From: Candidatus Microgenomates bacterium
GTDB taxonomy: Bacteria; Patescibacteria; Microgenomatia; JADHYG01
NCBI GenBank assembly: GCA_016782545.1
Contig: JADHYG010000008.1
Coordinates: 1 to 27,813 of the forward strand
Reading direction: 5' to 3'
DNA length: 27,813 nucleotides
The number at the start of each line of letters is the position of its first letter. Position 1 is the stretch's first letter. Below, one piece after another: positions 6,167 through 13,665 of the stretch. A model generated the notes under the pieces. The model was not told the origin of the DNA, made no database searches, and worked only from the letters and a program-made list of their open reading frames with translations. The position numbers and the translations under genes are program-made.

Positions 6167-6196
6167 TTGACATTATTATATCAAATGGACTAGACT
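6167..6196 (+). promoter_or_regulatory. lepB promoter
   Basis: TTGACA at 6167-6172, 18 nt, TAGACT at 6191-6196. The -10 box ends 9 nt before ATG 6206. Confidence 0.55.
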
Positions 6197-6205
6197 AGTT
6201 CTATT

Positions 6206-6763
6206 ATGGGAATTATGAAGAAGCTCGCTGGATTTGTCTTTGATATTATTGAAACCGTAGTTTTGGCTTTAGCCATCTTTGTTGTCATCTATCTTTTCTT
6301 ATTTCAACCTCATCAAGTTAAAGGCGCTTCCATGGATAATAGTTTTCACGACGGTGAATATATTTTGACTGATAAGATTTCTTATCGCCTTCATTTTCCT
6401 AAAAGAGGTGATGTGGTTATTTTCAAAGCACCGAGAAATCCAGATCTTGATTATATTAAAAGAATAATTGGTTTGCCAGGTGAAAAAGTTAAAATTGAAA
6501 ACGGAAATGTTTTTATTAATGGTTCAAAACTTGAAGAAAACTACTTATCAGAGGATACTGTTATTTCGGGCGGACTTTATCTTCCTCAAGGAAAAGAAGT
6601 GGAGGTTCCTGAAAACTCTCTTTTTGTTTTGGGAGATAACCGCTCTCACAGCTCTGATTCAAGAGAATGGGGTCCGATTTCTACAGGAGATATTGTTGGC
6701 AGAGCTTTTTTTAGATATTGGCCGCCCAAACAAGTTGGCATCTTGCCAAAGGCAAAATACTAG
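6206..6763 (+). CDS. lepB: Signal peptidase I
   Basis: 185 aa. One N-terminal membrane helix (about residues 10-33) is followed by the S26 catalytic domain on the outer face. Catalytic Ser42 lies in GASMDNSF and general base Lys85 in DYIKRIIGLPGE; the later signature GDNRSHSSDSREWG and the final GRAFFRYWP are intact. It cleaves signal peptides of exported proteins. The residue after Ser-Met is Asp, where family members usually have SMxP or SMEP, a modest deviation. Start is ATG 6206 by the promoter position; ATG 6215 is an alternative. Lone plus-strand gene, convergent with parB. Confidence 0.95.
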   Translation: MGIMKKLAGFVFDIIETVVLALAIFVVIYLFLFQPHQVKGASMDNSFHDGEYILTDKISYRLHFPKRGDVVIFKAPRNPDLDYIKRIIGLPGEKVKIENGNVFINGSKLEENYLSEDTVISGGLYLPQGKEVEVPENSLFVLGDNRSHSSDSREWGPISTGDIVGRAFFRYWPPKQVGILPKAKY

Positions 6764-6900
6764 AAGTGAGATGTGGGAAATGGGAGTTCTTGATATTGAT
6801 TTCTTGAATCTTTGAATCCTAGAAGTGAGAAAGTTTCAAAAAATCAAAAATTCCCATTTCAGAATTCACACTTCTCCCTTCGCACTTCCCACTTCTCAAA
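6762..6900. repeat. Imperfect inverted, purine-rich repeat between lepB and parB
   Basis: CTAGAAGTGAGA occurs at the end of lepB and again near 6819. The right part, read on the minus strand, repeats GAGAAGTGGGAAGTG-like units and GAAATGGGAATTTTTGATTT, which mirror the left part (GTGGGAAATGGGAG, TTCTTGATATTGATTTC). A large imperfect hairpin could form and terminate both convergent genes. Confidence 0.5.
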
Positions 6901-6905
6901 TCAAA

Positions 6906-7712
6906 TTAACTAGTTAATTTCTTGTAGAGGTTTTTGATGGCTTTGGTTGTTTCGGAATAATCTCCCTTAAAAGTAACTTTTACCGTTGCCTGCACCGTTG
7001 ACTGTTTAATTTTAACCTTTCCACCAACAGATTTGTTTAAATCTTCAGTCATAGATAAAAATTCTTCACTTAAAGCTTCACCGCCTTTTTTCTTTTGTTT
7101 GATTCCTTTTTTTGCTTTAATTCTCCGTGCTAATTCTTCAGCATCTCTAACACTGGCATCTTGAGCCAAAATTGTTTTATAAGCAGAAATTTTAAGCTCT
7201 GGCTCGCCCAAACCACTTATCGCTCTTGCATGGCCTTCACTAATCGCTCCTGAAAGAAGCCCGTCTTTAATCGCATCAGGCAAAGATAAAAGCCTGATTG
7301 AATTTGAAATATAAGAAGAACTTTTTCCTATTCTTTGCGCCACTTCAATAATTGGCAATCCAAACTCTTCTACCAGTCTGGAAAAAGCTTTGGCTCGATC
7401 AATAGCATTCAAATCTTCCCGCTGAACATTTTCAACCAAAGCCAATTCCAACATTCCCCGGGTACTTGTTTCTCTAATAACAACTGGAACCTTTTCAAGT
7501 CCCAAAACTTTTGAAGCTCGCCACCTTCTTTCGCCAGCAATAATCTGATAACCTGCCGGTGTCTTTGCGACCACGATTGGTTCTAAAATTCCATGCTCGC
7601 GAATAGAGATAACTAATTCTTCTAAAGATTCAGGAGTAATTGATAACCGCGCCTGTAAAGGGTTTGGTTGAAGTTGTTCAGGATCTAATTCGGGAATCTT
7701 TGCTTCTACCAT
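6906..7712 (-). CDS. parB: ParB/Spo0J chromosome partitioning protein
   Basis: 268 aa. N-terminal ParB/Srx nucleotide-binding domain (about residues 1-100): PNPLQARLSI, then IVVAKTPAGYQIIAGERRWRAS, where GERRWR is the CTP/parS clamp motif. NVQREDLNAIDRA and a helix-turn-helix follow (VAQRIGKSSSYISNSIRLLS, about 125-150). A linker and C-terminal dimerisation domain end the protein. In this family ParB loads at parS sites and spreads as a CTP-gated clamp for chromosome segregation. parA is not in the window. The start is 2 nt after the rpmA stop, so it is probably co-transcribed with rpmA; no Shine-Dalgarno site is visible. Confidence 0.95.
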   Translation of the reverse strand: MVEAKIPELDPEQLQPNPLQARLSITPESLEELVISIREHGILEPIVVAKTPAGYQIIAGERRWRASKVLGLEKVPVVIRETSTRGMLELALVENVQREDLNAIDRAKAFSRLVEEFGLPIIEVAQRIGKSSSYISNSIRLLSLPDAIKDGLLSGAISEGHARAISGLGEPELKISAYKTILAQDASVRDAEELARRIKAKKGIKQKKKGGEALSEEFLSMTEDLNKSVGGKVKIKQSTVQATVKVTFKGDYSETTKAIKNLYKKLTS

Positions 7713-7714
7713 TT

Positions 7715-7960
7715 TTAAGAAACAACAATAAATTTATTGCCTAATTTTTGCTTAAATAATACTTTTCCCTCACGGATAGAATAAATAGTAAAGTCTCGCC
7801 CCATTTTTGTACCTTCTCCTGGATGAAATTTTGTTCCTCTTTGACGAACAATGATGTTTCCAGAGATAACTTTTTCACCGCCGTAAATCTTAACTCCTAA
7901 ACGTTTGGCATTTGATCTTCTTGATCCCTTAGTGGTTTTTCCTGTTTTTGTCTTAGCCAT
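7715..7960 (-). CDS. rpmA: 50S ribosomal protein bL27
   Basis: 81 aa, normal length for bL27. The N-terminus AKTKTGKTTKGSRRSNAKRLG, with GGEKVISGNIIVRQRGTKFHPG, is the family signature. bL27 lies near the peptidyl-transferase centre. There is no Firmicutes-type N-terminal extension needing cleavage. It follows rplU (usual rplU-rpmA order) but has its own strong promoter, TTGACA-18-TATAAT, whose -35 box overlaps the last codons of rplU. No Shine-Dalgarno motif precedes the ATG. Confidence 0.97.
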   Translation of the reverse strand: MAKTKTGKTTKGSRRSNAKRLGVKIYGGEKVISGNIIVRQRGTKFHPGEGTKMGRDFTIYSIREGKVLFKQKLGNKFIVVS

Positions 7961-7968
7961 TATAACTG

Positions 7969-7998
7969 ATTATAGGATATCTCTAGCAAATTTGTCAA
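7969..7998 (-). promoter_or_regulatory. rpmA promoter
   Basis: TTGACA (7993-7998) and TATAAT (7969-7974), both consensus, 18 nt apart. The -10 box ends 8 nt before the ATG, so the transcript should begin 1-2 nt from the start codon. Confidence 0.85.
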
Positions 7999-8312
7999 CT
8001 GCTACTTATCTTTTTAATCTTTAATCTTGTTAAGTAAGCACGAAATCCCATCACTTTTCGATAACGGGATTTAGCTTTAAATTTAGCGACTCTAATTTTT
8101 TCACCCCTGTCTTGCTTCACAATCTCCGCCATCACTTTTGCTTTTGTAATTTTGGGTGTACCGATAATAATTTTTTTATCATCAACAATTAACAAAATCT
8201 CATCAAAAACAACTTTGTCTCCTTCTTTGCCCTCCATCTTGTCAACAACAATTTCTTCATCTTGACAAATCTTGTATTGTCGACCGCTTGTTTTAATGAC
8301 TGCGTATTTCAT
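7995..8312 (-). CDS. rplU: 50S ribosomal protein bL21
   Basis: 105 aa, the family's usual length. Starts MKYAVIKTSGRQYKICQDEE and has the late basic rRNA-binding stretch VAKFKAKSRYRKVMGFRAYL (family form KRRKNYRRRxGHRQ). bL21 binds 23S rRNA domain I. It lies between rodA and rpmA. Its own promoter lies inside the 3' end of rodA and the spacer, with the -10 box 7 nt from the ATG and no Shine-Dalgarno site. Confidence 0.96.
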   Translation of the reverse strand: MKYAVIKTSGRQYKICQDEEIVVDKMEGKEGDKVVFDEILLIVDDKKIIIGTPKITKAKVMAEIVKQDRGEKIRVAKFKAKSRYRKVMGFRAYLTRLKIKKISSS

Positions 8313-8319
8313 GTCAGCT

Positions 8320-8348
8320 ATTTTACCAGATTTTCAGTTAATTACCAA
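8320..8348 (-). promoter_or_regulatory. rplU promoter
   Basis: TTGGTA (8343-8348), 17 nt, extended -10 TG-G-TAAAAT (8320-8325). The -35 overlaps the end of rodA. Seven nt separate -10 and ATG. Confidence 0.75.
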
Positions 8349-9410
8349 CATTTTAAATCTTTTCCTTTTTTTTAGAGAAGAAATCACCCCTAACGCTATT
8401 AATGTAGAGATAATAGAACTACCGCCATAAGAAAGCAAGGGCAGAGTAATGCCAGTGATGGGAACAATGCCTAAGTTCATACCAATATTAATAAATATTT
8501 GCAATAAAAGTTGAGTGAAAACACCAATTGAAAAAAGAACAGGAAACAAATCTTTGTTGTTTTTAGCTACTCTTAGAATCTGCAGTAAAAGAATAAAATA
8601 ACAAATTAAAACAAGCGCTCCTCCAAAGAGTCCCAACTCTTCACAAAGAGAGGCAAAAATAAAATCAGTGTGAAATTCCGGTAAAAAATTTAAATGGGAT
8701 TGAGTACCATGACCCAAACCTTTTCCCAAAAACCGTCCTGAACCAACAGCAATCTTGGTTTGAATACTATGATAACTGGCAGTCTGAGAATATTGCTGAG
8801 GGTTTAAAAAAGAAAGAATTCTTAATTTTTGATAATCTTTTAAAAAACGCCAAAATACGGGAGTGGTTAAAAAACCAAAAACTAAAGAACTAAAAATATA
8901 GACTGGATTAAGACCAGCCGCGAGCATCATCACCAACCAAGTTCCTGAATATAAAATGGCACTACCAAGGTCTGGCTGTTTAAAAATTAAAATAAAGGGA
9001 ATCAGCATTAAAAAAAGATTTAAAAAAAAAGCTCGTGGTTTCCGAGGAGGAAAAATAGCAATTATTTGCGCAAAAGAGGCAATAAAAAGTGGTTTCACTA
9101 ATTCTGAAGGTTGAATTCTGAATCCAAAAAAAATTATCCAACGATGAGAACCTCTAATTTCAGGCCCTAAAAAAGAAAGTCCTAAAAAAAGAACTGACAA
9201 GATGTAAAGAGGAATGGCAAAAAATTTTAGAAAACCCTCAAAATCTAAGGTACTTAAAAGAAAAAATAAACCAACTCCGACGACAAAAAATAAAAGCTGA
9301 GACGAAAAAAGTTGAGAAGCAGTGCTTAAAATTAAAATTAAGCTCAATCCTGCCAAAAAAAGAATAGGAAGAAAAATTAACCAGTTGAAATTTTTAAAGA
9401 TTTTCCCCAT
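8334..9410 (-). CDS. rodA: SEDS peptidoglycan glycosyltransferase RodA
   Basis: 358 aa, about ten membrane helices. SEDS-family signatures are visible: GSHRWIIFFGFRIQPSELVK, KQPDLGSAIL, GLGHGTQSHLNFLPEFHTDF followed by IFASLCEELG, and the end PLLSYGGSSIISTLIALGVI. The conserved Asp in EFHTDFIF is the usual marker of active SEDS polymerases. In rods it extends side-wall glycan strands with a class B PBP, which is not in this window. Chosen as RodA rather than FtsW because a better FtsW lies at 19182-20348 in the murD-murG context. The start overlaps the ileS end by 34 nt, so the two are translationally linked. No Shine-Dalgarno site. Confidence 0.85.
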   Translation of the reverse strand: MGKIFKNFNWLIFLPILFLAGLSLILILSTASQLFSSQLLFFVVGVGLFFLLSTLDFEGFLKFFAIPLYILSVLFLGLSFLGPEIRGSHRWIIFFGFRIQPSELVKPLFIASFAQIIAIFPPRKPRAFFLNLFLMLIPFILIFKQPDLGSAILYSGTWLVMMLAAGLNPVYIFSSLVFGFLTTPVFWRFLKDYQKLRILSFLNPQQYSQTASYHSIQTKIAVGSGRFLGKGLGHGTQSHLNFLPEFHTDFIFASLCEELGLFGGALVLICYFILLLQILRVAKNNKDLFPVLFSIGVFTQLLLQIFINIGMNLGIVPITGITLPLLSYGGSSIISTLIALGVISSLKKRKRFKMLVIN

Positions 9411-12310
9411 GTTATTTTTTGAGCTAAAGTTTTCTTTTTAATATAATCTTCAAACTTTTCCGGCCAAGAAGGAGCATAAACCACGATTTTTTCATCTAGC
9501 TGACAACCTGTTTTCTTACGCAAGTTCTGAATTTTCCTTATTAATTCTCTTGCTTCTCCTTCAGCTTTAAGCTCTGAAGTAATTTTTGTATCAAATTTTA
9601 CTGATAATTCGCCCCTACCTTTCATCCATTTTATTTCTTTTATATTGAGCTCGTCTTTTATTAACTGCTCTAACTGACTTACATAATTCTTACTTCTTTC
9701 CGTCGTCCCACCATCCGAGGAGTCCATTAGGGCCACCTCGGAGGAGGAACTACCAAAATGTTCAAATTCATTTTTAATTGTTAATTGTTTTAACGGCTGG
9801 CGAACTTTAATTCCTGCTAACTTGCGGCTGGAATGTCCTAGCTCAATTATTTTTCTCACCTGCTCCATATCTGTTAAGAGTTTTTGATCAATCTTTCCTA
9901 TTTCTGACCAGTCTTGAAGATGAACAGATTCCTTGTTTGTTAAATTCTTATAAATTTCTTCAGTAATAAACGGAATAACTGGTGCACTAATCAGACAAAG
10001 TTGACTAAGCACATAATACAGGGTTTTTAAAGCATCTTTATCACCTTTATTAAATCTTTCTCTTGACCTTCTAATATACCATCGAGAAAGATCTTCAATA
10101 AATTCTCTAATCAAATGAACAGCTTGAGGAACATGATAAGCATCCATAAATTTACTGAATTCTTTGTTGAATTGATTGAGTCTTACCAATATCCATTGAT
10201 CCAAAATGGAGTCTGCGCATTTCGTTATTGTTCGAGCTTGTCGAGAACTTTCCTTGCAATTTGCTTCTCGACTTCCCCGCCGAGCGGGGTCGCTCGAAGA
10301 ATAACCGTGCAAATTGGCGAAGGTAATAAAATATTTATATGAATTCCAAAAAGGCAAAAGAACTGTTTTGACTTGCTCGGCTATTTCTTCACCTTTGGTA
10401 ATATTCATATCTCTACCCAACATAATGACGCTTCCCATAAGATACAATCTCAAGGCATCACCGCCATATTTTTGCAAAACTACTTTTTGATCAGGAAAAT
10501 TTCCATATGACTTACTCATTTTTCTCCCATCAGTTCCAGCCATCACCCCGGTGACAACAACATTTTTAAAACAATGTTTTTCCATTAAAGCATTGGAAAT
10601 AACATGCATCACATAAAACCAGGCTCTTACTTGAGCAACATATTCAATAATATAATCAGCTGGAAATGATTGTTCAAATTCTTTTTTATTTTCAAATGGA
10701 TAATGTCTTTGAGCATAAGGCATCGAACCTGATTCTACCCAGCAATCAAGAACTTCAGGAATTCTCTTCATCAACCCACCACACTTTTGACACTTAAAAA
10801 CAAGGTGGTCAACTCCAGAACGATGCAGATCAGTGACTTTTTCTCCGCTTAATTTCTCAATTTCTTTAATTGAGCCAACGACTTTTAATTCCTGACATTT
10901 TTGACACTCCCAAATAGGCATAATCGTGGCCCAATATCTGGTTCTGGAAATACACCAATCAGGAGCAGTTTCAATCCCCTTTTTAAATCGGCCATATTTA
11001 AAATGACTTGGCACCCAATTAATTTCTTTGTTTGTTTTTAAAAGCTGTTTTTTTAATCTTTTAACATTAATAAACCATGATTCCTGAGCTTTATAAATCA
11101 AAGGTGTTTCACAACGATAACAGTAAGGATAGCGATGAGTAATCGTTTCTTTTTTAAAAAGCAGGCTTCGATTTTTTAAGTCCTTAATAATTTCCCTATC
11201 AGCATCTTTTACATAAACTCCAGCCCATTTTTTAATCTCATCAATAAACTTTCCCTCGTCATTAACAGTAAACATCAAAGTCAAACCAAAATGTTTGCCC
11301 ATTTCTGTATCAATTTCGCCAAAACCAGGCGCAGAGTGGACAACGCCTGTTCCCTCTTCCATATTAACCATGCCTTCAAAGGTATATATTTTAAAATCAT
11401 CTTTATTGGCAGGAATAAAAGTATAAAGCGGCTCATAATCAAGCCTCAACAATTCTTTTCCTTTAAATTCAGCGACGATTTTATATTTTTTGTCTGAAAT
11501 TACCTCTTTTAATCGCTTCTTCGCTAAAATGTAATGATTATCTTGTTTTTCAATTTTTACTTTGACATATATTTCGTTTTCATCAACCACTAAAGCTCTA
11601 TTTGACGGCAATGTCCAGGGAGTGGTTGTCCAGGCCAAAACAAAAGAATCTTTGAATTTTCCATTTTTCAACTTAAATTTAATAGTCACCGCCGGATCCT
11701 TCATCATTGCATAAGAATTATCCATGGCAATTTCAAAATTAGAAATAGGGGTAGAACAGCGAGGACAAAAAAGCGAAACCCGATTACCTTTATAAATTAA
11801 GTTTTTGTCATAGAGCTGTTTAAAAACCCAAATCACTGTTTCCATATAGGAAAGATCCATGGTTCGATAAGCATTATCAAAATCAACCCAGCGAGCGATA
11901 TGATCTACATACCATTTCCACTCAGAAGAAGTTTCCTCCACATACTGCCTGCACTCGGCAATGAATTTATTGATGCCAAATTTTAAAATGTCTTTTCTAT
12001 TTTTAAGACCAATTTTTTTCTCAACCTTATTTTCAATCGGCAAGCCATGACAATCCCAACCCCAAACCCTTCTTACTCGCTTTCCTTTCATTGTTTGATA
12101 TCTAGGAATAATATCTTTGGCAATGCTAGGTAAAAGCGTGCCGTAATGAGGAAGGCCGGTCACAAAAGGAGGACCATCATAAAAAGAATAGGCGTTTTCT
12201 TTTGATCTTTGTTTAATTGATTTTTCAAAAATTTTGTTTTTTTTCCAAAAACGCAAGATTTTTTCTTCTTGCTCGGGAAAATTTGGTCTTGGATCCACTG
12301 ATTTAAACAT
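9377..12310 (-). CDS. ileS: Isoleucyl-tRNA synthetase, type 2 (eukaryote-like)
   Basis: 977 aa, class Ia synthetase charging tRNA-Ile. HIGH-type motif PHYGT (residues 54-58), KMSKS at 597-601, editing (CP1) region with TTTPWTLPSNRALVV, and Cys pairs (CPRC, CYRC, CQKC) likely binding zinc. The layout (GWDCHGLPIENKVEKKIG, FEGMVNMEEGTGVVH) fits type 2 enzymes, which are often naturally resistant to mupirocin. Two in-frame insertions lie in the C-terminal half: residues about 671-694 between catalytic core and anticodon-binding domain, and about 853-865. Both match palindromic elements. A strong promoter ends 8 nt before the ATG. A structured 204-nt spacer separates it from ftsZ. Confidence 0.96.
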   Translation of the reverse strand: MFKSVDPRPNFPEQEEKILRFWKKNKIFEKSIKQRSKENAYSFYDGPPFVTGLPHYGTLLPSIAKDIIPRYQTMKGKRVRRVWGWDCHGLPIENKVEKKIGLKNRKDILKFGINKFIAECRQYVEETSSEWKWYVDHIARWVDFDNAYRTMDLSYMETVIWVFKQLYDKNLIYKGNRVSLFCPRCSTPISNFEIAMDNSYAMMKDPAVTIKFKLKNGKFKDSFVLAWTTTPWTLPSNRALVVDENEIYVKVKIEKQDNHYILAKKRLKEVISDKKYKIVAEFKGKELLRLDYEPLYTFIPANKDDFKIYTFEGMVNMEEGTGVVHSAPGFGEIDTEMGKHFGLTLMFTVNDEGKFIDEIKKWAGVYVKDADREIIKDLKNRSLLFKKETITHRYPYCYRCETPLIYKAQESWFINVKRLKKQLLKTNKEINWVPSHFKYGRFKKGIETAPDWCISRTRYWATIMPIWECQKCQELKVVGSIKEIEKLSGEKVTDLHRSGVDHLVFKCQKCGGLMKRIPEVLDCWVESGSMPYAQRHYPFENKKEFEQSFPADYIIEYVAQVRAWFYVMHVISNALMEKHCFKNVVVTGVMAGTDGRKMSKSYGNFPDQKVVLQKYGGDALRLYLMGSVIMLGRDMNITKGEEIAEQVKTVLLPFWNSYKYFITFANLHGYSSSDPARRGSREANCKESSRQARTITKCADSILDQWILVRLNQFNKEFSKFMDAYHVPQAVHLIREFIEDLSRWYIRRSRERFNKGDKDALKTLYYVLSQLCLISAPVIPFITEEIYKNLTNKESVHLQDWSEIGKIDQKLLTDMEQVRKIIELGHSSRKLAGIKVRQPLKQLTIKNEFEHFGSSSSEVALMDSSDGGTTERSKNYVSQLEQLIKDELNIKEIKWMKGRGELSVKFDTKITSELKAEGEARELIRKIQNLRKKTGCQLDEKIVVYAPSWPEKFEDYIKKKTLAQKITWGKSLKISTG
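9708..9744. mobile_element. 37-bp palindromic element, in-frame inside ileS
   Basis: CCACCATCCGAGG...ACCTCGGAGG with inverted arms TCCGAGG (9714-9720) and CCTCGGA (9736-9742). It matches 33 of 37 positions at 18569-18605 in murG, in the same orientation and reading frame. It encodes SSEVALMDSSDGG. Confidence 0.8.
10231..10298. mobile_element. 68-bp palindromic element, in-frame inside ileS
   Basis: Outer arms TTCGAGC (10231-10237) and GCTCGAA (10292-10298); inner arms GTCGAGAA (10240-10247) and TTCTCGAC (10265-10272); then a CCCCGC/GCGGGG hairpin. It adds SSSDPARRGSREANCKESSR to IleRS. GC content and Ser/Arg codon use differ from flanking ileS. Confidence 0.75.
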
Positions 12311-12318
12311 GTGAGTTT

Positions 12319-12347
12319 ATTAAACCAAAAAATCTCACCTTTCTCAA
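12319..12347 (-). promoter_or_regulatory. ileS promoter
   Basis: TTGAGA (12342-12347), 17 nt, extended -10 TG-G-TTTAAT (12319-12324). The ATG is 8 nt beyond. Confidence 0.7.
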
Positions 12348-12363
12348 CTTAAGTTTTACCCCA

Positions 12364-12395
12364 GCACCAGCCCCGACGTGACGTCGGGACGGTGC
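12364..12395. repeat. GC-rich nested palindrome in the ftsZ-ileS spacer
   Basis: Outer arms GCACC and GGTGC around CCCGACGT-G-ACGTCGGG. The segment ACGTCGGGAC also ends the element at 5931-6026, so the two are probably related. Confidence 0.65.
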
Positions 12396-12424
12396 AGGGT
12401 TTCGCCTCGGATTTTAGATAGAAA

Positions 12425-12444
12425 CCACCAGCTTTGACTGGTGG
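12425..12444 (-). terminator. Hairpin downstream of ftsZ
   Basis: Perfect 7-bp stem CCACCAG/CTGGTGG with a 6-nt loop, followed on the minus strand by TTTCTATCT. Possible ftsZ terminator together with the hairpin at 12448-12472. Confidence 0.45.
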
Positions 12445-12447
12445 AGG

Positions 12448-12472
12448 CTCACTTTTTTGAGAAAAAAGTGAG
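12448..12472 (-). terminator. 11-bp stem hairpin downstream of ftsZ
   Basis: CTCACTTTTTT, 3-nt loop, AAAAAAGTGAG: a perfect stem 43 nt after the ftsZ stop. The T run is inside the stem, so it is not a textbook terminator. The GTGAG/CTCAC motifs recur next to the ileS start (12311-12340). Confidence 0.45.
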
Positions 12473-12514
12473 ATCTAGATAATAATGTCAGTTTTAAATT
12501 GCATCTTAATTCTT

Positions 12515-13606
12515 TTACTGATTTTGCCTTAAAAAAGCAGGAATCTCCCATTTATCTTCTTTTTGAGGAGTTTCTTCAAAAACATTATCAACCCCTAATT
12601 TTTCCTGCTCTTCTTTTTCTAAAGGAGCAACTAAATCTTTAAGCCGCCTTCTTGCTTCATCAAAACCCGTGGCAATCACCGTTATCTTAACTTGATCAAC
12701 AAATTTTTCATCAATCGTAGCCCCAAAAATTATATTAGCATCAGGATCAACAGACTGAGAAATAACTTTTGCCGCTTCATCAACTTCGCTCATGGTTAAA
12801 TCTTCGCCGCCAACAATGTTGAAAAGAACTCCTTTAGCTCCATCAATTTGAATATCAAGTAAAGGAGACGAAATTGCTTGACGAGAGGCTGTTTGAGCTC
12901 TATTTTCTCCTACGCCAACACCAATTCCCATTAAAGCAGAACCAGCATTAGACATGATGCTTCTCACATCAGCAAAATCAACATTGATAAGACCGGGAGT
13001 GGTAATTAAATCAGAAATTCCTTGGACTCCTTGACCTAAAACAGCATCAGCCATTCGAAAAGCTTCTAGAAGAGTCATTTTCTTATCAATTACTTCCAAA
13101 AGTTTTTGATTGGGAATAACAATTAAAGTATCAACTTTTTCTTTTAATTGAGCAATGCCTTCTTCTGCAACCACCATGCGCCTCGTCCCTTCAAATTGAA
13201 AAGGCTTAGTCACTACCGCCACTGTCAAGGCTCCTTGTTCTTTAGCTACTTCAGCAATAATTGGTGTGGCTCCAGTTCCTGTGCCGCCACCTTCACCACA
13301 AGTTAAAAAAACCATGTCCGTACCTAAAAAAAGCTCTTTTAATTTTTCCCTTGACTCTTCAGCCGCTTGGCCTCCCAAATCTGGACTGCCTCCTGCTCCC
13401 AAACCGCGAGTTATTTTTTCTCCAATTTGAACTTTAGTCGGCACCTGAGAAGAAAGAAGGGCTTGAGCATCACAATTAACAGCAATAAACTCTACCCCAT
13501 TAACCTCTTCTGATTTAATCATTGAAGAAACAGCATTACCACCACCACCACCAATACCAACCACTTTTATTCGGGCAAATTTTGAAACATCAGGTTTAAT
13601 TAACAT
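12515..13606 (-). CDS. ftsZ: Cell division GTPase FtsZ
   Basis: 363 aa, tubulin-like. N-terminal [11 protein letters not shown], tubulin signature GGGTGTG at residues 106-112 (in [13 protein letters not shown]), and the T7/synergy segment [11 protein letters not shown] with the catalytic Asp. A short linker leads to the C-terminal peptide EIPAFLRQ, which in this family docks FtsA and other anchors. It polymerises into the Z ring with the FtsA encoded just upstream. Spacer to ftsA is 36 nt. Unlike its neighbours it has a promoter giving a real leader of about 24 nt, with only a weak GAGA before the ATG. Confidence 0.98.
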   Translation of the reverse strand: MLIKPDVSKFARIKVVGIGGGGGNAVSSMIKSEEVNGVEFIAVNCDAQALLSSQVPTKVQIGEKITRGLGAGGSPDLGGQAAEESREKLKELFLGTDMVFLTCGEGGGTGTGATPIIAEVAKEQGALTVAVVTKPFQFEGTRRMVVAEEGIAQLKEKVDTLIVIPNQKLLEVIDKKMTLLEAFRMADAVLGQGVQGISDLITTPGLINVDFADVRSIMSNAGSALMGIGVGVGENRAQTASRQAISSPLLDIQIDGAKGVLFNIVGGEDLTMSEVDEAAKVISQSVDPDANIIFGATIDEKFVDQVKITVIATGFDEARRRLKDLVAPLEKEEQEKLGVDNVFEETPQKEDKWEIPAFLRQNQ

Positions 13607-13636
13607 AGAAGTTTCTCGGGCAGGATAACATTTAAA

Positions 13637-13665
13637 ATTATATCACGGCAGAAATGACTTAGCAA
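13637..13665 (-). promoter_or_regulatory. ftsZ promoter at the end of ftsA
   Basis: TTGCTA (13660-13665, inside the ftsA tail), 17 nt, extended -10 TG-A-TATAAT (13637-13642). It ends 30 nt before the ftsZ ATG and would boost FtsZ independently of ftsA. Confidence 0.65.

Noticed and set aside
12311..12514. T-box riboswitch upstream of ileS
   Set aside because: No T-box consensus or specifier stem seen, and the predicted ileS promoter lies downstream of the structured region.
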